A model generated the notes under the pieces. That model was not told the DNA's origin. It made no database searches and was given only the letters and a program-made list of their open reading frames with translations. Of a stretch of DNA of 6,419 nt, positions 6,126 to 6,419 are shown piece by piece. Each line of letters begins with the position of its first letter. Positions within the stretch are counted from its first letter, which is position 1. Source of the stretch: Saprospiraceae bacterium UBA3362 (GTDB lineage Bacteria; Bacteroidota; Bacteroidia; Chitinophagales; Saprospiraceae); contig DEQQ01000036.1 in the NCBI GenBank assembly GCA_002360455.1, positions 1 to 6,419 on the forward strand, in the 5' to 3' direction. The position numbers and the translations under genes are program-made.

Positions 6126-6419
6126 TATGATTTGGATTTAAAAGCTGCAATAGCTTGTTTAGAATAATCGCTCAAAATCAACTTGCCGGATATGGTAGCG
6201 CGGTCTTTTAATAATTGATCCCAATGCTCGGTTCCCTGCCAAAATACCTTCTTCAATTCGGCCAAAGCCTGTGGACTATAACTCAAAAGTTGATTGATAA
6301 AGTGAGCACAATAATTATCCAACTGTTCAACCTTTTCAAAAACCTCCATATAAAGTCCTTTGGATTTGCTCCACTCGGCGGTTTGCCATTCGGTTGGAGT
6401 TAGGGCAAGTAAAAAAAAG
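6125..6419 (-). CDS. Enoyl-CoA hydratase/isomerase family protein, C-terminal part
   Basis: The frame is open from the right edge to a TAG at 6127-6125, giving 97 C-terminal residues; the Met at 6349 is internal because family-like sequence (LLALTPTEWQTAEWSKSKGL) continues upstream of it. The segment matches the C-terminal helical region of crotonase-superfamily proteins, especially the Bacteroidota type: KGLYMEVFEKVEQLD, then LKKVFWQGTEHWDQLL and AISGKLILSDYSKQAIAAF. The oxyanion-hole and catalytic residues lie in the missing N-terminal part, so hydratase versus isomerase, and substrate (a methylglutaconyl-CoA or other short-chain enoyl-CoA is plausible), cannot be decided. Its stop overlaps the GTG start of the E1 gene by one base, which marks a tight operon. 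Confidence 0.85.
   Translation of the reverse strand, partial: FFLLALTPTEWQTAEWSKSKGLYMEVFEKVEQLDNYCAHFINQLLSYSPQALAELKKVFWQGTEHWDQLLKDRATISGKLILSDYSKQAIAAFKSKS

Overview
The window looks like a chromosomal segment of a Bacteroidota bacterium; a Saprospiraceae-like lineage is a guess. The grounds are a single-chain alpha-beta 2-oxoacid dehydrogenase E1 of the type common in that phylum, an enoyl-CoA hydratase with the phylum-typical C-terminus, small secreted lipocalin-like and barrel-like proteins, starts without clear Shine-Dalgarno sequences, A+T-rich spacers, and one match to the TTTG-N19-TAnnTTTG promoter consensus. No taxonomic marker is present, so this rests on family recognition.

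Left part (1-2313, all minus strand): three adjacent genes for exported proteins. In transcription order they are a secreted protein of unknown function broken by one in-frame TAA (2313-937), a small lipocalin-like protein (1004-579), and a signal-peptide protein resembling an outer-membrane barrel that runs off the left edge (569-1). The last two are 9 bases apart; the first two overlap by 68 bases. They look like one transcription unit.

Middle (2314-3011): no intact gene. It holds five 11-bp tandem repeats (2406-2460) and, on the minus strand from 2859 to about 2480, a decayed 5' part of an IS30-family transposase. I recognised the latter by joining short stretches in three frames that carry the family's N-terminal helix-turn-helix and its W-S-x-E-Q and S-H-E motifs. 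A good Bacteroidota promoter match (2832-2862, plus strand) overlaps the start of the remnant and points at the next gene.

Right-centre (3012-3749, plus strand): a lone, very A+T-rich TylF/MycF-like SAM-dependent methyltransferase gene. Its composition and the neighbouring IS remnant suggest acquired DNA. It converges on the right-hand operon across a 309-base spacer that holds a G+C-richer patch with a perfect hairpin.

Right part (4059-6419, minus strand): a metabolic operon in which the end of an enoyl-CoA hydratase/isomerase gene is joined by a one-base stop/start overlap (TAGTG) to the fused E1 gene. Together they fit branched-chain amino acid or related 2-oxoacid catabolism: E1 decarboxylates the 2-oxoacid and passes the acyl group to a lipoyl E2 not in this window, and the hydratase acts on an enoyl-CoA further down such a pathway. 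I see no defence system, CRISPR array, tRNA or rRNA. The least ordinary parts are the nonsense-split secreted gene, the tandem repeat and the IS remnant with its possible outward promoter.
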